64,000 nt of DNA from Mycobacterium vicinigordonae (lineage in GTDB: Bacteria > Actinomycetota > Actinomycetes > Mycobacteriales > Mycobacteriaceae). This document shows positions 15,727-25,968 of the stretch, in pieces; positions within the stretch are counted from its first letter, which is position 1; each line of letters begins with the position of its first letter. The DNA lies in NCBI RefSeq assembly GCF_013466425.1, contig NZ_CP059165.1, positions 3,844,001 to 3,908,000 on the forward strand, given 5' to 3'. The notes beneath the pieces were generated by a model, which saw only the letters and a program-made list of their open reading frames with translations, did not search any database and was not told the origin of the DNA. A program made the position numbers and the translations under genes.

Positions 15727-15770
15727 GGTGGGCGCGGACGGTATCGAACCGCCGACCGCTGGTGTGTAAA
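15727..15770. repeat. attR: element-supplied 3' end of tRNA-Val
   Basis: This is identical over 44 bp to attL. It reconstitutes the 3' half of the tRNA after integration. The base beyond the core differs from the original: the minus strand reads ACCG, so the encoded CCA of the displaced end (at attL) is lost here. Confidence 0.92.
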
Positions 15771-15800
15771 ACCAGAGCTCTACCACTGAGCTACGCGCCC
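15729..15800 (-). tRNA. tRNA-Val(UAC)
   Basis: The 72-nt tRNA folds with acceptor stem GGGCGCG/CGCGCCC, D arm GCTC-AGTGGTAGA-GC, anticodon stem CTGGT/ACCAG with loop TTTACAC (anticodon UAC, valine), T arm with GGTTCGATACC and discriminator A. It is the integration target; its 3' 42 bases belong to the element's att core. The 3' CCA is not fully encoded (CCG follows), so it needs the CCA-adding enzyme. Confidence 0.97.
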
Positions 15801-15851
15801 TATGTCCCGGCGCAGCAGGCTACACGCCCAACCGCCCGCCGCCCAAAACGC

Positions 15852-16313
15852 TCACGACTGCACTGCTGCCAGCGCCTCCGTCCACAGCGCCCGATCGCGT
15901 GCCTCGCCGGGCTGCTTCATCTCCGCGAACCGGATGATCCCCGCCTTGTCCACCACGAACGTGCCGCGGTTGGAGATGCCTGCCACGTCGTTAAACACGC
16001 CGTAGGCCTGGCTGACCGCGCCATGCGGCCAAAAATCCGACAGCACGGGAAATAGGAACCCGCTCTGCACAGCCCAGATCTTGTGGGTGGGCGGTGGTCC
16101 CACCGAGATGGCCAGCACCGCGGTGTCGTCATTCTCGAATTCCGGCAGGTTATCGCGCACCGCGTCTAGTTCCCCCTGGCAGATCCCGGTGAACGCGAGC
16201 GGGAAGAAGACCAGCAACACGTTCTTGGCGCCCCGGAAGGCCGCGAGCGAGACGGGCTGGTTGTTCTGGTCGCGCAGGGTGAAGTCGGGGGCGGTGGCTC
16301 CGACGTCAAGCAT
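15852..16313 (-). CDS. ahpE: Alkyl hydroperoxide reductase E (1-Cys peroxiredoxin)
   Basis: The 153-residue peroxiredoxin has peroxidatic Cys45 in PLAFTGIC, with the Pro and Thr of the active site; a typical resolving Cys is absent. AhpE reduces peroxynitrite and fatty-acid hydroperoxides and is recycled through mycothiol/mycoredoxin in M. tuberculosis. The ATG overlaps the TGA of the DUF3052 gene (ATGA), so the two form an operon with the same order as Rv2239c-Rv2238c. Confidence 0.97.
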   Translation of the reverse strand: MLDVGATAPDFTLRDQNNQPVSLAAFRGAKNVLLVFFPLAFTGICQGELDAVRDNLPEFENDDTAVLAISVGPPPTHKIWAVQSGFLFPVLSDFWPHGAVSQAYGVFNDVAGISNRGTFVVDKAGIIRFAEMKQPGEARDRALWTEALAAVQS

Positions 16314-16723
16314 CAGCGCTTCCCGGTCCGCGACTTCGGCTGAACCAGGCGGCTGGCGCTCCAGTTGCCCAGGTTCACCGAGGACGTCGGCATCAGGCCC
16401 GCGGTGGGCGCGGCCTCGGCGATGTCGGCGGGCTGCACGTGGCCGGGCCGGCCGGTCTTGGGTGTCAGCACCCAGATCACGCCGTCTTCGGCCAGTGGGC
16501 TGATGGCGTCCATCAGGATGTCCACCAGGTCGCCGTCGTTGTCGCGGTACCAGAGCAGGACGACGTCGACGACCTCGTCAGTGTCCTCATCGAGCAGTTC
16601 GCTGCCACAGGCGTCCTCGATGTCGGCACGGATGTCGTCGTCGGTGTCCTCGTCCCAACCCCACTCCTGGACGACTTGGTCCCGTTGGATGCCCAATTTG
16701 CGAGCGTGATCCGCCGCGACCAC
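16313..16723 (-). CDS. DUF3052-family protein
   Basis: The 136-residue acidic protein has conserved pieces ARKLGI, VVQEWGWDED, VVLLWYRDNDGDL and a C-terminal WSASRLVQPKSR. Members occur in most actinobacteria next to peroxiredoxin genes; function is unknown. I chose GTG 16723 because GGGAGG lies 7 bases upstream; an upstream start would cover this site. It is translationally coupled to ahpE. Confidence 0.88.
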   Translation of the reverse strand: MVAADHARKLGIQRDQVVQEWGWDEDTDDDIRADIEDACGSELLDEDTDEVVDVVLLWYRDNDGDLVDILMDAISPLAEDGVIWVLTPKTGRPGHVQPADIAEAAPTAGLMPTSSVNLGNWSASRLVQPKSRTGKR

Positions 16724-16852
16724 CGTGGAACCTCCCTTTACCAATCACACGAGAAGCAATCGACGCTATCGTCGCACAGGCACCGTCGAGTTCATACGGC
16801 TAGCCCACGCACAGTTTCTGCACCTTAGTCGCGCCCTATCCGGCCACCTGGC

Positions 16853-17443
16853 TCAGATGAAGCCCTTGCAGGAATCGACCGCCCGTGACTTCGCCTTGTT
16901 GAAGGCGTCCACCCGGCGGTTGAACTCCGCTGGTCCGGCATGACTGGAGATGGCGTTGGCCACCGCCCGGGCGGCGTCGCTGTAGGCATTGAACGCATCG
17001 CGCTGCTGTGGCGAGAGCGCGTTGTTGACGCTGCTGGACACGGTGTTGGCGCCGTTGTTGAGCGCCTCGATGGCGGGCCCCTCGGTCGGGCCGGTGTTCT
17101 TCCCGGCGTTCAGCGCGGCCACGTAAGCGTTGACCTTGTCGATCGTGTCCGACACCGCATTGGCAAGCGTGCCGCAGGAGGTGCGGATCATGCTGGTCGT
17201 CACGGATTGCTGTCGCTGGGATTCCCGGACGCTCGACGTCACCGACGACGCTGACACCGACGCGGACACCGAGGACCGGTAGGCCGGGGCGACATTGGTG
17301 TCGGCCACACCGTTGCCGTCGGCGATCTTCGTGCAGCCGACGACGCCGATCGCCATTACCGCAATACATCCCAGAGCCAGGGCGCCTCGCCTGGGGAACT
17401 CCCCCACGTGCCTGCGAGGGACGGCACGCCATCCAGTGAGCAC
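16853..17443 (-). CDS. Putative lipoprotein of unknown function
   Basis: The protein (about 196 residues from GTG 17443; the start is uncertain, and GTG 17407 is an alternative) has a basic N-terminus, a hydrophobic segment [14 protein letters not shown] and a lipobox VVGC, so it should be lipid-anchored outside the membrane. A Ser-rich linker follows, then a helical domain with two Cys (TSCGTL and the C-terminal DSCKGFI) that could form a disulfide. Its position, divergent from aceE, matches Rv2240c. Confidence 0.75.
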   Translation of the reverse strand: MLTGWRAVPRRHVGEFPRRGALALGCIAVMAIGVVGCTKIADGNGVADTNVAPAYRSSVSASVSASSVTSSVRESQRQQSVTTSMIRTSCGTLANAVSDTIDKVNAYVAALNAGKNTGPTEGPAIEALNNGANTVSSSVNNALSPQQRDAFNAYSDAARAVANAISSHAGPAEFNRRVDAFNKAKSRAVDSCKGFI

Positions 17444-17605
17444 GGAATGGACGTTACAGCCTCCCGATCCCAACTGCCCCACTAACACCTACTTACGGGT
17501 CTGCCCAGGGGGTCACCGACGGCGAGTACCCACCCCCGGGCCCGGTGCGGCACGATAGAGGGGCGGCCACCCCAGCCGATGCCCCGCCGACTACAGGAGC
17601 GGAAG

Positions 17606-20395
17606 TTGACCACCGAGTTCGCGCGCAACGATCTGGCCAAAACCTCAAGCAGCACAAGCGAACCCGACCGCGTTCGGGTGATCCGCGAGGGTGTGGCCTC
17701 CTATCTTCCCGACATCGACCCCGAGGAGACCTCGGAGTGGCTTGAGTCCTTCGACGAGCTGTTGGAGCGGTCCGGGCCGGCGCGGGCGCGCTACCTGATG
17801 CTCCGGATGCTGGAACGGGCCGGCGAGCAGCGGGTGTCCATTCCGGCGCTGACCTCGACCGATTACGTCAACACCATCCCGACCGAGTTGGAGCCTTGGT
17901 TCCCTGGCGACGAAGACGTCGAGCGTCGCTACCGGACCTGGATCAGGTGGAATGCGGCGATCATGGTGCACCGTGCGCAGCGGCCCGGCGTGGGCGTCGG
18001 GGGCCATATCTCCACGTATGCCTCGTCGGCGGCGCTCTACGAGGTCGGTTTCAATCACTTCTTCCGCGGCAAGTCGCATCCGGGCGGCGGCGACCAGATA
18101 TTCATCCAGGGTCACGCCTCGCCGGGCATCTACGCGCGGGCGTTTCTCGAGGGCCGACTTTCCGAGGATCGGCTCGACGGGTTCCGCCAGGAACACAGCC
18201 ATCCCGGCGGGGGCCTGCCGTCCTATCCGCACCCGCGGTTGATGAGCGACTTCTGGGAATTCCCGACGGTATCCATGGGCCTCGGGCCGCTCAACGCGAT
18301 CTATCAGGCACGGTTCAACCATTACCTGCATGACCGCGGCATCAAAGACACCTCCAACCAGCATGTCTGGGCATTCCTGGGCGATGGGGAGATGGATGAG
18401 CCGGAAAGCCGCGGCCTGATCCAGGTGGCGGCCAACGAGGCCCTGGACAACCTGACCTTCGTAGTCAACTGCAACTTGCAGCGCCTGGACGGCCCGGTGC
18501 GCGGCAACGGCAAGATCATTCAGGAGCTGGAGTCGTTCTTCCGCGGTGCGGGCTGGAACGTCATCAAGGTGGTGTGGGGGCGCGAATGGGACGCCCTGCT
18601 CCACGCCGACCGTGACGGCGCGCTGGTGAACCTAATGAACAGCACCCCCGACGGCGACTACCAGACCTACAAGGCCAACGACGGTGCCTACGTGCGCGAT
18701 CACTTCTTCGGACGCGACCCGCGCACCAAGGCGCTGGTGAAGGATATGACCGACTCCGAGATCTGGAACCTCAAGCGCGGTGGCCACGACTACCGCAAGG
18801 TCTACGCCGCCTACCACGCCGCGCTCGCTCACAAGGGCCAGCCGACGGTGATCCTGGCCAAGACCATCAAGGGCTATTCGCTGGGCGCGCACTTCCAGGG
18901 CCGCAACGCCACGCATCAGATGAAAAAGCTTGCGCTGGAAGACCTCAAACGGTTCCGGGACTCGATGCGAATCCCGATCAGCGACGCGCAGCTGGAGAAA
19001 GACCCCTATCTGCCGCCCTACTACCACCCTGGCGCGGACGCCCCGGAGATCCGCTATCTGCTCGACCGTCGCCGTACCCTGGGCGGCTTCGTGCCCGAGC
19101 GCCGCACCAAGGCCAAGGCCCTCAAGTTGCCCGGTCGCGACACCTACAAGGCGTTAAAGAAGGGCTCGGGCAACCAGGAGGTCGCCACCACCATGGCGTT
19201 GGTGCGGACCTTCAAAGAACTGTTGCGGGACAAAGAGGTTGGACCGCGAATTGTGCCGATCATTCCCGACGAGGCCCGCACGTTCGGGATGGACTCCTGG
19301 TTCCCGTCGCTGAAGATCTACAACCGCAACGGCCAGCTGTACACCGCCGTCGACGCCGAATTGATGCTGGCTTACAAGGAGAGTGAAGTCGGCCAGATCC
19401 TGCACGAGGGCATCAACGAAGCCGGCTCGGTGGGCTCGTTCACTGCGGCCGGCACGTCGTACGCCACGCACAACGAGCCGATGATCCCGCTCTACATCTT
19501 CTATTCGATGTTCGGATTCCAGCGCACCGGCGACGGCCTGTGGGCAGCGGCCGACCAGATGGCCCGTGGTTTCGTGCTGGGCGCGACGGCTGGACGCACG
19601 ACGCTGGTCGGCGAAGGCCTGCAGCACGCCGACGGGCATTCGTTGCTGTTGGCGTCCACCAACCCGGCCGTGGTTGCCTACGATCCGGCGTTCGCTTACG
19701 AAATCGCCTACATCGTCGAGAGCGGGCTGGAGCGGATGTTCGGGGAGAACCCGGAGAACGTGTACTTCTACATCACGCTGTACAACGAGCCGTATCTACA
19801 GCCGCCCGAGCCGGAGAATTTCGACCCCGAAGGTGCGCTGCGCGGCATCTACCGCTTCCGCGCGGCCACGGAGAAGCGTTCGAGCACCGCGCAAATCCTG
19901 GTGTCCGGCGTCGCGATGCCCTCGGCGCTCAAGGCCGCCGAGATGCTGGCCGAGGAATGGGACGTGGCCGCCGACGTGTGGTCGGTGACTAGCTGGGGCG
20001 AGCTGAACCGCGACGGCGTGGCGGTGGAGAAGCATCGCCTGCGGCACCCCGACGAAGAGGCCGGCGTGCCCTACATCACCAAGGCGCTGGAGAACACTCG
20101 CGGGCCCGTGGTCGCGGTCTCGGACTGGATGCGTGCGGTGCCCGAGCAGATTCGACCGTGGGTGCCCGGCACCTACGTCACGCTGGGCACTGACGGGTTC
20201 GGGTTCTCCGACACCCGGCCCGCGGCGCGGCGCTACTTCAACACCGACGCCGAATCCACGGTGGTCGCGGTGCTCGAGGCGCTGGCCCGGGACGGGGAGA
20301 TCGACTTGTCGGTGGCGGTCGAGGCCGCACGCCAGTACAAGATCGACGACGTCAAGGCTGCCCCCGAGCAGACATCGGATCCGGGCGTGGCCTAA
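17606..20395 (+). CDS. aceE: Pyruvate dehydrogenase E1 component AceE
   Basis: The 929-residue homodimeric-type E1 decarboxylates pyruvate using thiamine diphosphate and passes the acetyl group to the lipoyl E2. The ThDP motif runs from GDGEMDE to NCN (around residues 258-289), and the E1 signatures [16 protein letters not shown] and DGHSLLL are present. The TTG start at 17606 is preferred because AGGAG lies 6 bases upstream and the protein then begins MTTEFAR, like the M. tuberculosis enzyme (Rv2241). A longer ATG frame from 17579 would include the ribosome binding site. Confidence 0.96.
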   Translation: MTTEFARNDLAKTSSSTSEPDRVRVIREGVASYLPDIDPEETSEWLESFDELLERSGPARARYLMLRMLERAGEQRVSIPALTSTDYVNTIPTELEPWFPGDEDVERRYRTWIRWNAAIMVHRAQRPGVGVGGHISTYASSAALYEVGFNHFFRGKSHPGGGDQIFIQGHASPGIYARAFLEGRLSEDRLDGFRQEHSHPGGGLPSYPHPRLMSDFWEFPTVSMGLGPLNAIYQARFNHYLHDRGIKDTSNQHVWAFLGDGEMDEPESRGLIQVAANEALDNLTFVVNCNLQRLDGPVRGNGKIIQELESFFRGAGWNVIKVVWGREWDALLHADRDGALVNLMNSTPDGDYQTYKANDGAYVRDHFFGRDPRTKALVKDMTDSEIWNLKRGGHDYRKVYAAYHAALAHKGQPTVILAKTIKGYSLGAHFQGRNATHQMKKLALEDLKRFRDSMRIPISDAQLEKDPYLPPYYHPGADAPEIRYLLDRRRTLGGFVPERRTKAKALKLPGRDTYKALKKGSGNQEVATTMALVRTFKELLRDKEVGPRIVPIIPDEARTFGMDSWFPSLKIYNRNGQLYTAVDAELMLAYKESEVGQILHEGINEAGSVGSFTAAGTSYATHNEPMIPLYIFYSMFGFQRTGDGLWAAADQMARGFVLGATAGRTTLVGEGLQHADGHSLLLASTNPAVVAYDPAFAYEIAYIVESGLERMFGENPENVYFYITLYNEPYLQPPEPENFDPEGALRGIYRFRAATEKRSSTAQILVSGVAMPSALKAAEMLAEEWDVAADVWSVTSWGELNRDGVAVEKHRLRHPDEEAGVPYITKALENTRGPVVAVSDWMRAVPEQIRPWVPGTYVTLGTDGFGFSDTRPAARRYFNTDAESTVVAVLEALARDGEIDLSVAVEAARQYKIDDVKAAPEQTSDPGVA

Positions 20396-20496
20396 GGACT
20401 GCGTTCCTTTTCGCGCGCCGTACGTCACGCTCGCACAGCGCTCGGGCGCCCGACGTCGCGCTACCGCACTGCTGACGGCGGGCGAATGGCGGTTCG

Positions 20497-20529
20497 TCCG
20501 CTGAATAAGTGGCCCCGGCACTTAGCGGA
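20497..20529. promoter_or_regulatory. Inverted repeat upstream of mabR
   Basis: TCCGCT ... AGCGGA arms with inner AAGTG/CACTT pairing around GCCCCGG lie 32 bp before the mabR start. This could be an operator for the regulator or the aceE transcript end; no U-tract follows, so an operator is slightly more likely. Confidence 0.35.
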
Positions 20530-20560
20530 ACCTTCCATAAAACAGGCGTAGCTTTTAGGT

Positions 20561-21889
20561 GTGAATGACAATGCCTTCGCGGGGCCGTTTGCGAACCTGA
20601 CTAAACCCAGGTCCCCGCTGGAGCTGCTGGACACCGTCCCGGACTCACTGCTGCGTCGGCTGAAGCAATATTCGGGTCGGCTAGCCACCGAGGCGGTCTC
20701 GGCAATGCAGGAGCGGTTGCCGTTCTTCGCCGATCTGGAAGCATCCCAGCGGGCCAGCGTCGCGCTGGTGGTACAGACCGCGGTGGTCAACTTCGTGGAG
20801 TGGATGCAGGATCCACACAGCAATGTCAGCTACACCGCGCAGGCCTTCGAGCTGGTGCCTCAGGATCTGACCCGGCGCATCGCGCTGCGCCACACGGTCG
20901 ACATGGTGCGGGTGACGATGGAGTTCTTCGAGGAAGTGGTGCCACTGCTCGCGCGATCGGAAGAGCAGCTGACCGCGCTGACGGTCGGGATTCTTAAGTA
21001 CAGCCGCGACCTGGCGTTCACCGCGGCTACCGCCTACGCCGACGCCGCCGAGGCGCGCGGAGCCTGGGACAGCCGAATGGAGGCCAGCGTCGTGGATGCC
21101 GTGGTGCGCGGCGATACCGGCCCCGAACTGCTGTCCCGAGCGGCCGCGCTGAACTGGGACACCACCGCACCGGCCACGGTGGTGGTGGGGACCCCGGCGC
21201 CGGGCCGCGACGGCGCAGCAGAAGCCGGCCCCAGCCGCGCCAGTCAGGACGTGCGCGACGCCGCCATCCGGCATGGCCGAGCCGCCCTGACCGACGTGCA
21301 CGGCACCTGGCTGGTGGCGATCGTGTCGGGCCATCTATCTCCGACGGACAAGTTCTTTAAAGAATTGATGGATGCATTTTCGGATGGGCCGGTGGTAATC
21401 GGCCCGACGGCGCCGATGCTGACGGCGGCCTATCACAGTGCCAGCGAGGCGATCTCGGGAATGAATGCGGTCGCCGGGTGGCGGGGTGCACCGCGACCGG
21501 TGCTGGCCCGCGAGCTGCTGCCAGAGCGTGCCTTGATGGGCGATGCGTCGGCCATCGTGGCGTTGCACACCGACGTGATGCGGCCGCTGGCCGATGCCGG
21601 GCCGACACTTGTTGAAACCCTGGATGCTTTCTTAGATTCTGGCGGCGCGATTGAGGCCTGCGCCAGGAAGTTGTTCGTTCATCCAAACACGGTGCGCTAC
21701 CGGCTCAAGCGGATCACCGACTTCACCGGACGCGATCCCACCCAGCCGCGCGATGCTTATGTGCTGCGTGTGGCGGCCACGGTGGGACAGTTGAACTACC
21801 CGACGACTCCTTCGGCTGCCGCCAACATTCCGGTTCCCCCGCTTCCGTCCCCGGTCAGAGGGGGTATTGGCGGCGGATCCGGCAGTTAG
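20561..21889 (+). CDS. mabR: MabR, PucR/CdaR-type regulator of the FAS-II operon
   Basis: The 442-residue protein has an N-terminal helical ligand-like domain, a central domain (about 170-330) and a C-terminal HTH: AIEACARKLFVHPNTVRYRLKRI (around residues 369-391), diagnostic of PucR/CdaR regulators. In mycobacteria Rv2242 (MabR) binds the fasII promoter and responds to long-chain acyl-CoA. The start is GTG. It lies between aceE and fabD in the same orientation; the operator between it and fabD is listed separately. Confidence 0.92.
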   Translation: MNDNAFAGPFANLTKPRSPLELLDTVPDSLLRRLKQYSGRLATEAVSAMQERLPFFADLEASQRASVALVVQTAVVNFVEWMQDPHSNVSYTAQAFELVPQDLTRRIALRHTVDMVRVTMEFFEEVVPLLARSEEQLTALTVGILKYSRDLAFTAATAYADAAEARGAWDSRMEASVVDAVVRGDTGPELLSRAAALNWDTTAPATVVVGTPAPGRDGAAEAGPSRASQDVRDAAIRHGRAALTDVHGTWLVAIVSGHLSPTDKFFKELMDAFSDGPVVIGPTAPMLTAAYHSASEAISGMNAVAGWRGAPRPVLARELLPERALMGDASAIVALHTDVMRPLADAGPTLVETLDAFLDSGGAIEACARKLFVHPNTVRYRLKRITDFTGRDPTQPRDAYVLRVAATVGQLNYPTTPSAAANIPVPPLPSPVRGGIGGGSGS

Positions 21890-21942
21890 TGATTTAGATG
21901 ACAGGTCGCGGCTGTATCTCAAACATGTAGCTTACGATGCTA

Positions 21943-21963
21943 TTTTGTGGGATGTATACAAAA
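21943..21963. promoter_or_regulatory. MabR operator-like inverted repeat in front of fabD
   Basis: A perfect TTTTGT-N9-ACAAAA inverted repeat lies 66 bp before the fabD start. This form agrees with the inverted repeat I recall for MabR at the fasII promoter in M. tuberculosis and M. smegmatis. A possible -10 (TACGAT) lies just upstream at 21933-21938. Confidence 0.75.
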
Positions 21964-22029
21964 ACCTAAGACGAGGTTCATAATCTGTTACACCCCGCAA
22001 AACCGTCTTCACAGTGTTCTCTTAGACAC

Positions 22030-22938
22030 GTGATTGCGTTGCTTGCACCCGGACAGGGTTCTCAGACCGAGGGGATGCTGTCGCCGTGGCTGGAACTGCC
22101 CGGCGCTGCAGACCAGATCGCCGCATGGTCGCAGGCCAGTGGCCTAGACCTGGCCCGGCTGGGTACCACGGCGTCGACTGAGGAGATCACCGACACCGCG
22201 ATCGCCCAGCCGTTGATCGTGGCTGCCACGCTGCTCGCTTACCAGGAGCTGACCAGGCGCGGCAGCCTCGCCGGCCGGGAAACGGTAGTGGCCGGCCATT
22301 CCGTCGGCGAGATCGCGGCCTACGCGATCGCCGGGGTGTTGGCCCCCGACGACGCGGTCATGCTGGCAGCCACCCGTGGCGCCGAGATGGCCAAGGCGTG
22401 TTCCGCCGAGCCCACTGGCATGTCCGCCGTGCTCGGCGGCGACGAGGCCGAGGTGCTCACCCGCCTTGAGCAGCTCGACCTGGTTCCGGCCAACCGCAAC
22501 GCTGCCGGCCAGATCGTGGCCGCCGGCCGGTTGACCGCCCTGGAGAAGCTTGCCGAGGACCCGCCCGCCAAGGCCCGCGTGCGCGCGCTGGGTGTGGCCG
22601 GCGCGTTCCACACCGAGTTCATGGCCCCGGCCCTGGACGGCTACGCTGCGGCCGCGGCCAGCATCGCGACCGCCGAGCCCACCGCCACGCTGCTGTCCAA
22701 CTTCGACGGCAAGCCGGTCGCCAGCGCCGCCGCGGCGATGCAGGCCCTGGTTTCCCAGCTGACCCGGCCGGTGCGCTGGGATCTGTGCACCGCATACATG
22801 CGCGAGAACAATGTCACGGCGATCGTGGAGTTCCCCCCCGCGGGCACTCTGACCGGCATCGCCAAACGCGAACTTCGGGGGGTTCCGACGCGTGCCGTCA
22901 AGTCACCCGCAGATCTGGACGAACTGGCAGATCTTTAA
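22030..22938 (+). CDS. fabD: Malonyl-CoA:ACP transacylase FabD
   Basis: The 302-residue enzyme has nucleophile Ser91 in GHSVGE, Arg116 for the malonyl carboxylate and His194 in GAFHTEF, the full catalytic set. It loads malonate from CoA onto AcpM for mycolic-acid chain extension. The GTG start has no Shine-Dalgarno sequence, as for many mycobacterial promoter-proximal genes. It is the first gene of fabD-acpM-kasA-kasB-accD6. Confidence 0.97.
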   Translation: MIALLAPGQGSQTEGMLSPWLELPGAADQIAAWSQASGLDLARLGTTASTEEITDTAIAQPLIVAATLLAYQELTRRGSLAGRETVVAGHSVGEIAAYAIAGVLAPDDAVMLAATRGAEMAKACSAEPTGMSAVLGGDEAEVLTRLEQLDLVPANRNAAGQIVAAGRLTALEKLAEDPPAKARVRALGVAGAFHTEFMAPALDGYAAAAASIATAEPTATLLSNFDGKPVASAAAAMQALVSQLTRPVRWDLCTAYMRENNVTAIVEFPPAGTLTGIAKRELRGVPTRAVKSPADLDELADL

Positions 22939-23013
22939 GCTCCGGCTCCCGTCCAGAAGCAAAGAAGCACGTCAAATCGGTTTACACACAACATATTACG
23001 AAGGGAACTAACT

Positions 23014-23361
23014 GTGGCCGTCAGTCAGGAAGAAATCATCGCCGGTATCGCCGAGATCATCGAAGAGGTCACCGGCATCGAGCCCTCCGAGGTCACCCCG
23101 GAGAAGTCGTTCGTCGACGACCTGGACATCGACTCGCTGTCGATGGTCGAGATCGCCGTGCAGACCGAGGACAAGTACGGCGTGAAGATCCCGGACGAGG
23201 ACCTCGCCGGTCTGCGCACCGTCGGTGACGTCGTCGCCTACATCCAGAAGCTCGAGGAAGAGAACCCCGAGGCTGCCGAGGCGCTGCGCGCAAAGCTCGA
23301 GACCGAGAACCCCGAGGCCGTCGCGAACGTCAAGTCGAGGCTGGAAGCAGAAAGCAAGTGA
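23014..23361 (+). CDS. acpM: Meromycolate acyl carrier protein AcpM
   Basis: The 115-residue acidic carrier protein has the phosphopantetheine site Ser41 in DIDSLSM and the extended C-terminal tail (from about residue 80) typical of mycobacterial AcpM. It carries the growing meromycolate chain through FAS-II. The GTG start is preceded by GAAGGGA; the stop overlaps the kasA start (GTGA). Confidence 0.98.
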   Translation: MAVSQEEIIAGIAEIIEEVTGIEPSEVTPEKSFVDDLDIDSLSMVEIAVQTEDKYGVKIPDEDLAGLRTVGDVVAYIQKLEEENPEAAEALRAKLETENPEAVANVKSRLEAESK

Positions 23362-24608
23362 CCAAGCCTTCCACTGCTAATGGCGGTTACCCCAGCGTTG
23401 TGGTAACCGCCGTCGCGGCGACGACGTCGATCGCGCCGGACATCGAGAGCACGTGGAAGGGATTGTTGGCCGGCGAGAGCGGCATCCACGTCCTCGAAGA
23501 CGAATTTGTCACCAAGTGGGACCTACCAGCCAAGATCGGTGGGCACCTCAAGGAACCCGTCGACGTCCACATGGGCCGCCTCGACTTGCGGCGCATGTCC
23601 TACGTCCAGCGGCTGGCCAAACTGCTGAGCGGGCAACTGTGGGAGACCGCGGGCGCCCCGGAGGTCGATCCCGACCGCTTCAGCGTTGTGGTCGGCACTG
23701 GGCTGGGCGGGGCCGAGCGGATCGTGGAGAGCTACGACCTGATGAACGAGGGCGGCCCCCGCAAGGTATCGCCGCTTGCCGTTCAGATGATCATGCCCAA
23801 CGGCGCCGCCGCGGTGGTGGGCCTGCAGCTCGGGGCACGTGCCGGGGTCATCACCCCGGTGTCGGCGTGTTCGTCGGGCTCGGAGGCCATCGCCCACGCG
23901 TGGCGTCAGATCGTGATGGGCGACGCGGACTTCGCGGTCTGCGGCGGGGTCGAAGGTCCGATCGAGGCGCTGCCCATCGCGGCATTCTCGATGATGCGGG
24001 CGATGTCGACGCGTAACGACGAGCCGGAGCGCGCGTCGCGACCGTTCGACAAGGACCGGGACGGGTTCGTGTTCGGCGAGGCCGGAGCGCTGATGATCAT
24101 CGAGACCGAGGAGCACGCCAAGGCTCGCGGCGCAAAGCCGCTGGCCCGGCTGATGGGCGCCGGCATCACGTCGGACGCCTTCCACATGGTGGCCCCCGCC
24201 GCCGACGGTGTGCGAGCGGGTCGGGCGATGCAGCGCTCTATGGAACTGGCCGGGTTGTCCCCCAGCGACATCGACCACGTCAATGCGCACGGAACGGCGA
24301 CGCCGATCGGCGATGCGGCTGAAGCAAACGCAATCAGAGTGGCGGGCTGTGAAAACGCCGCTGTCTACGCGCCAAAGTCGGCGCTTGGACACTCGATCGG
24401 TGCCGTCGGCGCTCTCGAGTCTGCTCTTACGGTGCTGACCCTTCGGGACGGAGTCATCCCACCGACACTGAATTACGAGACCCCGGACCCTGAGATCGGA
24501 CTTGACGTGGTCGCAGGCGAGCCTCGCTACGGCGAGTACCGCTACGCGATCAACAACTCGTTCGGGTTCGGCGGCCACAATGTGGCGCTCGCGTTTGGGC
24601 GCTACTGA
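23358..24608 (+). CDS. kasA: 3-oxoacyl-ACP synthase KasA
   Basis: The 416-residue beta-ketoacyl synthase has catalytic Cys171 (VSACSSGS), His in NAHGTATP and His in KSALGHSIG. It elongates acyl-AcpM in the meromycolate pathway, and is the target of thiolactomycin and related inhibitors in M. tuberculosis. The length equals the known enzyme. It is coupled to acpM by a 4-bp overlap. Confidence 0.98.
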   Translation: MTKPSTANGGYPSVVVTAVAATTSIAPDIESTWKGLLAGESGIHVLEDEFVTKWDLPAKIGGHLKEPVDVHMGRLDLRRMSYVQRLAKLLSGQLWETAGAPEVDPDRFSVVVGTGLGGAERIVESYDLMNEGGPRKVSPLAVQMIMPNGAAAVVGLQLGARAGVITPVSACSSGSEAIAHAWRQIVMGDADFAVCGGVEGPIEALPIAAFSMMRAMSTRNDEPERASRPFDKDRDGFVFGEAGALMIIETEEHAKARGAKPLARLMGAGITSDAFHMVAPAADGVRAGRAMQRSMELAGLSPSDIDHVNAHGTATPIGDAAEANAIRVAGCENAAVYAPKSALGHSIGAVGALESALTVLTLRDGVIPPTLNYETPDPEIGLDVVAGEPRYGEYRYAINNSFGFGGHNVALAFGRY

Positions 24609-24642
24609 GGCCGTATGCACGGAAGGAACGTTCTTTAGAGCC

Positions 24643-25896
24643 ATGACAGAGCTGGTCACCGGGAAGGCTTTCCCGAATGTGGTCGTCACCGGCATTGCCA
24701 TGACGACGGCGTTGGCAACTGACGCCGAAAACACCTGGAAGTTATTGCTCGACGGCCAAAGTGGGATTCGTACCCTCGACGACCCGTTTGTCGAGGAATT
24801 CGACCTGCCGGTCCGTATCGGTGGGCATCTGTTGGAGGAGTTCGACAGCCAGCTGACGCGGGTCGAGCTGCGCCGCACGGCATACCTGCAGCGGATGTCG
24901 ACCATCATCGGCCGACGGGTGTGGGAGAACGCCGGCAACCCCGAGGTCGACACCAACCGGTTGACGGTGTCCATCGGCACTGGTTTGGGGTCGGCCGAGG
25001 AGCTGGTCTTCGGTTACGACGACATGCGGGCGCGCGGCTTCCGGGCGATTTCGCCGCTGGCAGTGCAGAAGTACATGCCCAACGGCGCCGCGGCGGCCGT
25101 CGGGCTGGAGCGCCACGCCAAGGCCGGCGTGATGACGCCGGTCTCCGCGTGCGCGTCCGGGTCCGAGGGCATTGCCCGGGCCTGGCAGCAGATCGTGCTC
25201 GGCGAGGCCGACATGGCGATCTGCGGCGGTGTGGAGACCAGGATCGAGGCGGTGCCGATCGCCGGATTCGCCAACATGCGCATCGTGATGTCCACCAACA
25301 ACGACGACCCGGCCGGTGCTTGTCGCCCCTTCGACAAGGACCGCGACGGCTTCGTATTCGGCGAGGCCGGAGCATTGATGGTGATCGAGACCGAGGAGCA
25401 CGCCAAGGCTCGCGGGGCCAACATCCTGGCCCGCATCATGGGTGCCAGCATCACCTCGGACGGTTTCCACATGGTGGCGCCCGACCCCAACGGTGAGCGG
25501 GCCGGGCACGCGATGTCGCGCGCGATTCAACTCGCAGGTCTGACTCCGAAAGACATCGACCACATCAACGCCCACGCCACCGGCACCCAGGTAGGTGACG
25601 TGGCCGAAGGCAAGGCCATCAACAACGCGCTGGGCAGCAACAAGCCGGCGGTTTATGCGCCGAAGTCTGCGCTGGGTCACTCGGTGGGTGCGGTCGGCGC
25701 GGTGGAGTCGATCCTGACCGTGCTCGCGTTGCGCGACCAGGTCATTCCGCCGACGTTGAACCTGGTCAACCTGGATCCCGAGATCGACCTCGACGTGGTG
25801 GCCGGCAAGCCTCGGCCGGGCGACTACCGCTACGCGATCAACAACTCGTTCGGATTCGGCGGTCACAACGTCGCGATCGCGTTTGGACGCTATTAG
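24643..25896 (+). CDS. kasB: 3-oxoacyl-ACP synthase KasB
   Basis: The 417-residue paralogue of KasA has Cys170 (VSACASGS) and the two His motifs ([17 protein letters not shown]). KasB extends mero-chains to full length and affects acid-fastness. I chose ATG 24643 ([10 protein letters not shown]); the annotated M. tuberculosis protein is about 20 residues longer, but here the upstream codons in frame offer no start before the kasA stop. Confidence 0.97.
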   Translation: MTELVTGKAFPNVVVTGIAMTTALATDAENTWKLLLDGQSGIRTLDDPFVEEFDLPVRIGGHLLEEFDSQLTRVELRRTAYLQRMSTIIGRRVWENAGNPEVDTNRLTVSIGTGLGSAEELVFGYDDMRARGFRAISPLAVQKYMPNGAAAAVGLERHAKAGVMTPVSACASGSEGIARAWQQIVLGEADMAICGGVETRIEAVPIAGFANMRIVMSTNNDDPAGACRPFDKDRDGFVFGEAGALMVIETEEHAKARGANILARIMGASITSDGFHMVAPDPNGERAGHAMSRAIQLAGLTPKDIDHINAHATGTQVGDVAEGKAINNALGSNKPAVYAPKSALGHSVGAVGAVESILTVLALRDQVIPPTLNLVNLDPEIDLDVVAGKPRPGDYRYAINNSFGFGGHNVAIAFGRY

Positions 25897-25968
25897 GCGG
25901 CGCACCAAGAAAAAGCCAAGCTTCATCGGCTAAACCCGGAACATACCTGGCGAACTAGGAGACCTGCG

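Larger units (their letters stand above)
5901..15770. mobile_element. tRNA-Val integrated element (phage satellite / phiRv-like), about 9.8 kb
   Basis: A 44-bp sequence is exactly repeated at 5901-5944 and 15727-15770. The right copy is the 3' half of an intact tRNA-Val gene, the classical target of tyrosine integrases, and an integrase lies 1.5 kb from it. Inside are a leftward packaging/structural-like operon (12554 down to 7845), a rightward HTH-integrase pair and one cargo gene at each end. No portal, tail, lysis, replication or primase gene is visible. The size and make-up recall phiRv1/phiRv2 of M. tuberculosis (phiRv2 also uses a tRNA-Val) and capsid-carrying phage satellites. Mobility is inferred, not shown. 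Confidence 0.9.

Noticed and set aside
5901..15770. Identification of the element as phiRv2 itself
   Set aside because: The target type (tRNA-Val) is shared, but the gene content, cargo and chromosomal place differ from phiRv2 as I know it.
23523..25926. Long minus-strand frames opposite kasA and kasB
   Set aside because: They are Arg/His/Gly-rich shadows of strongly conserved plus-strand genes.
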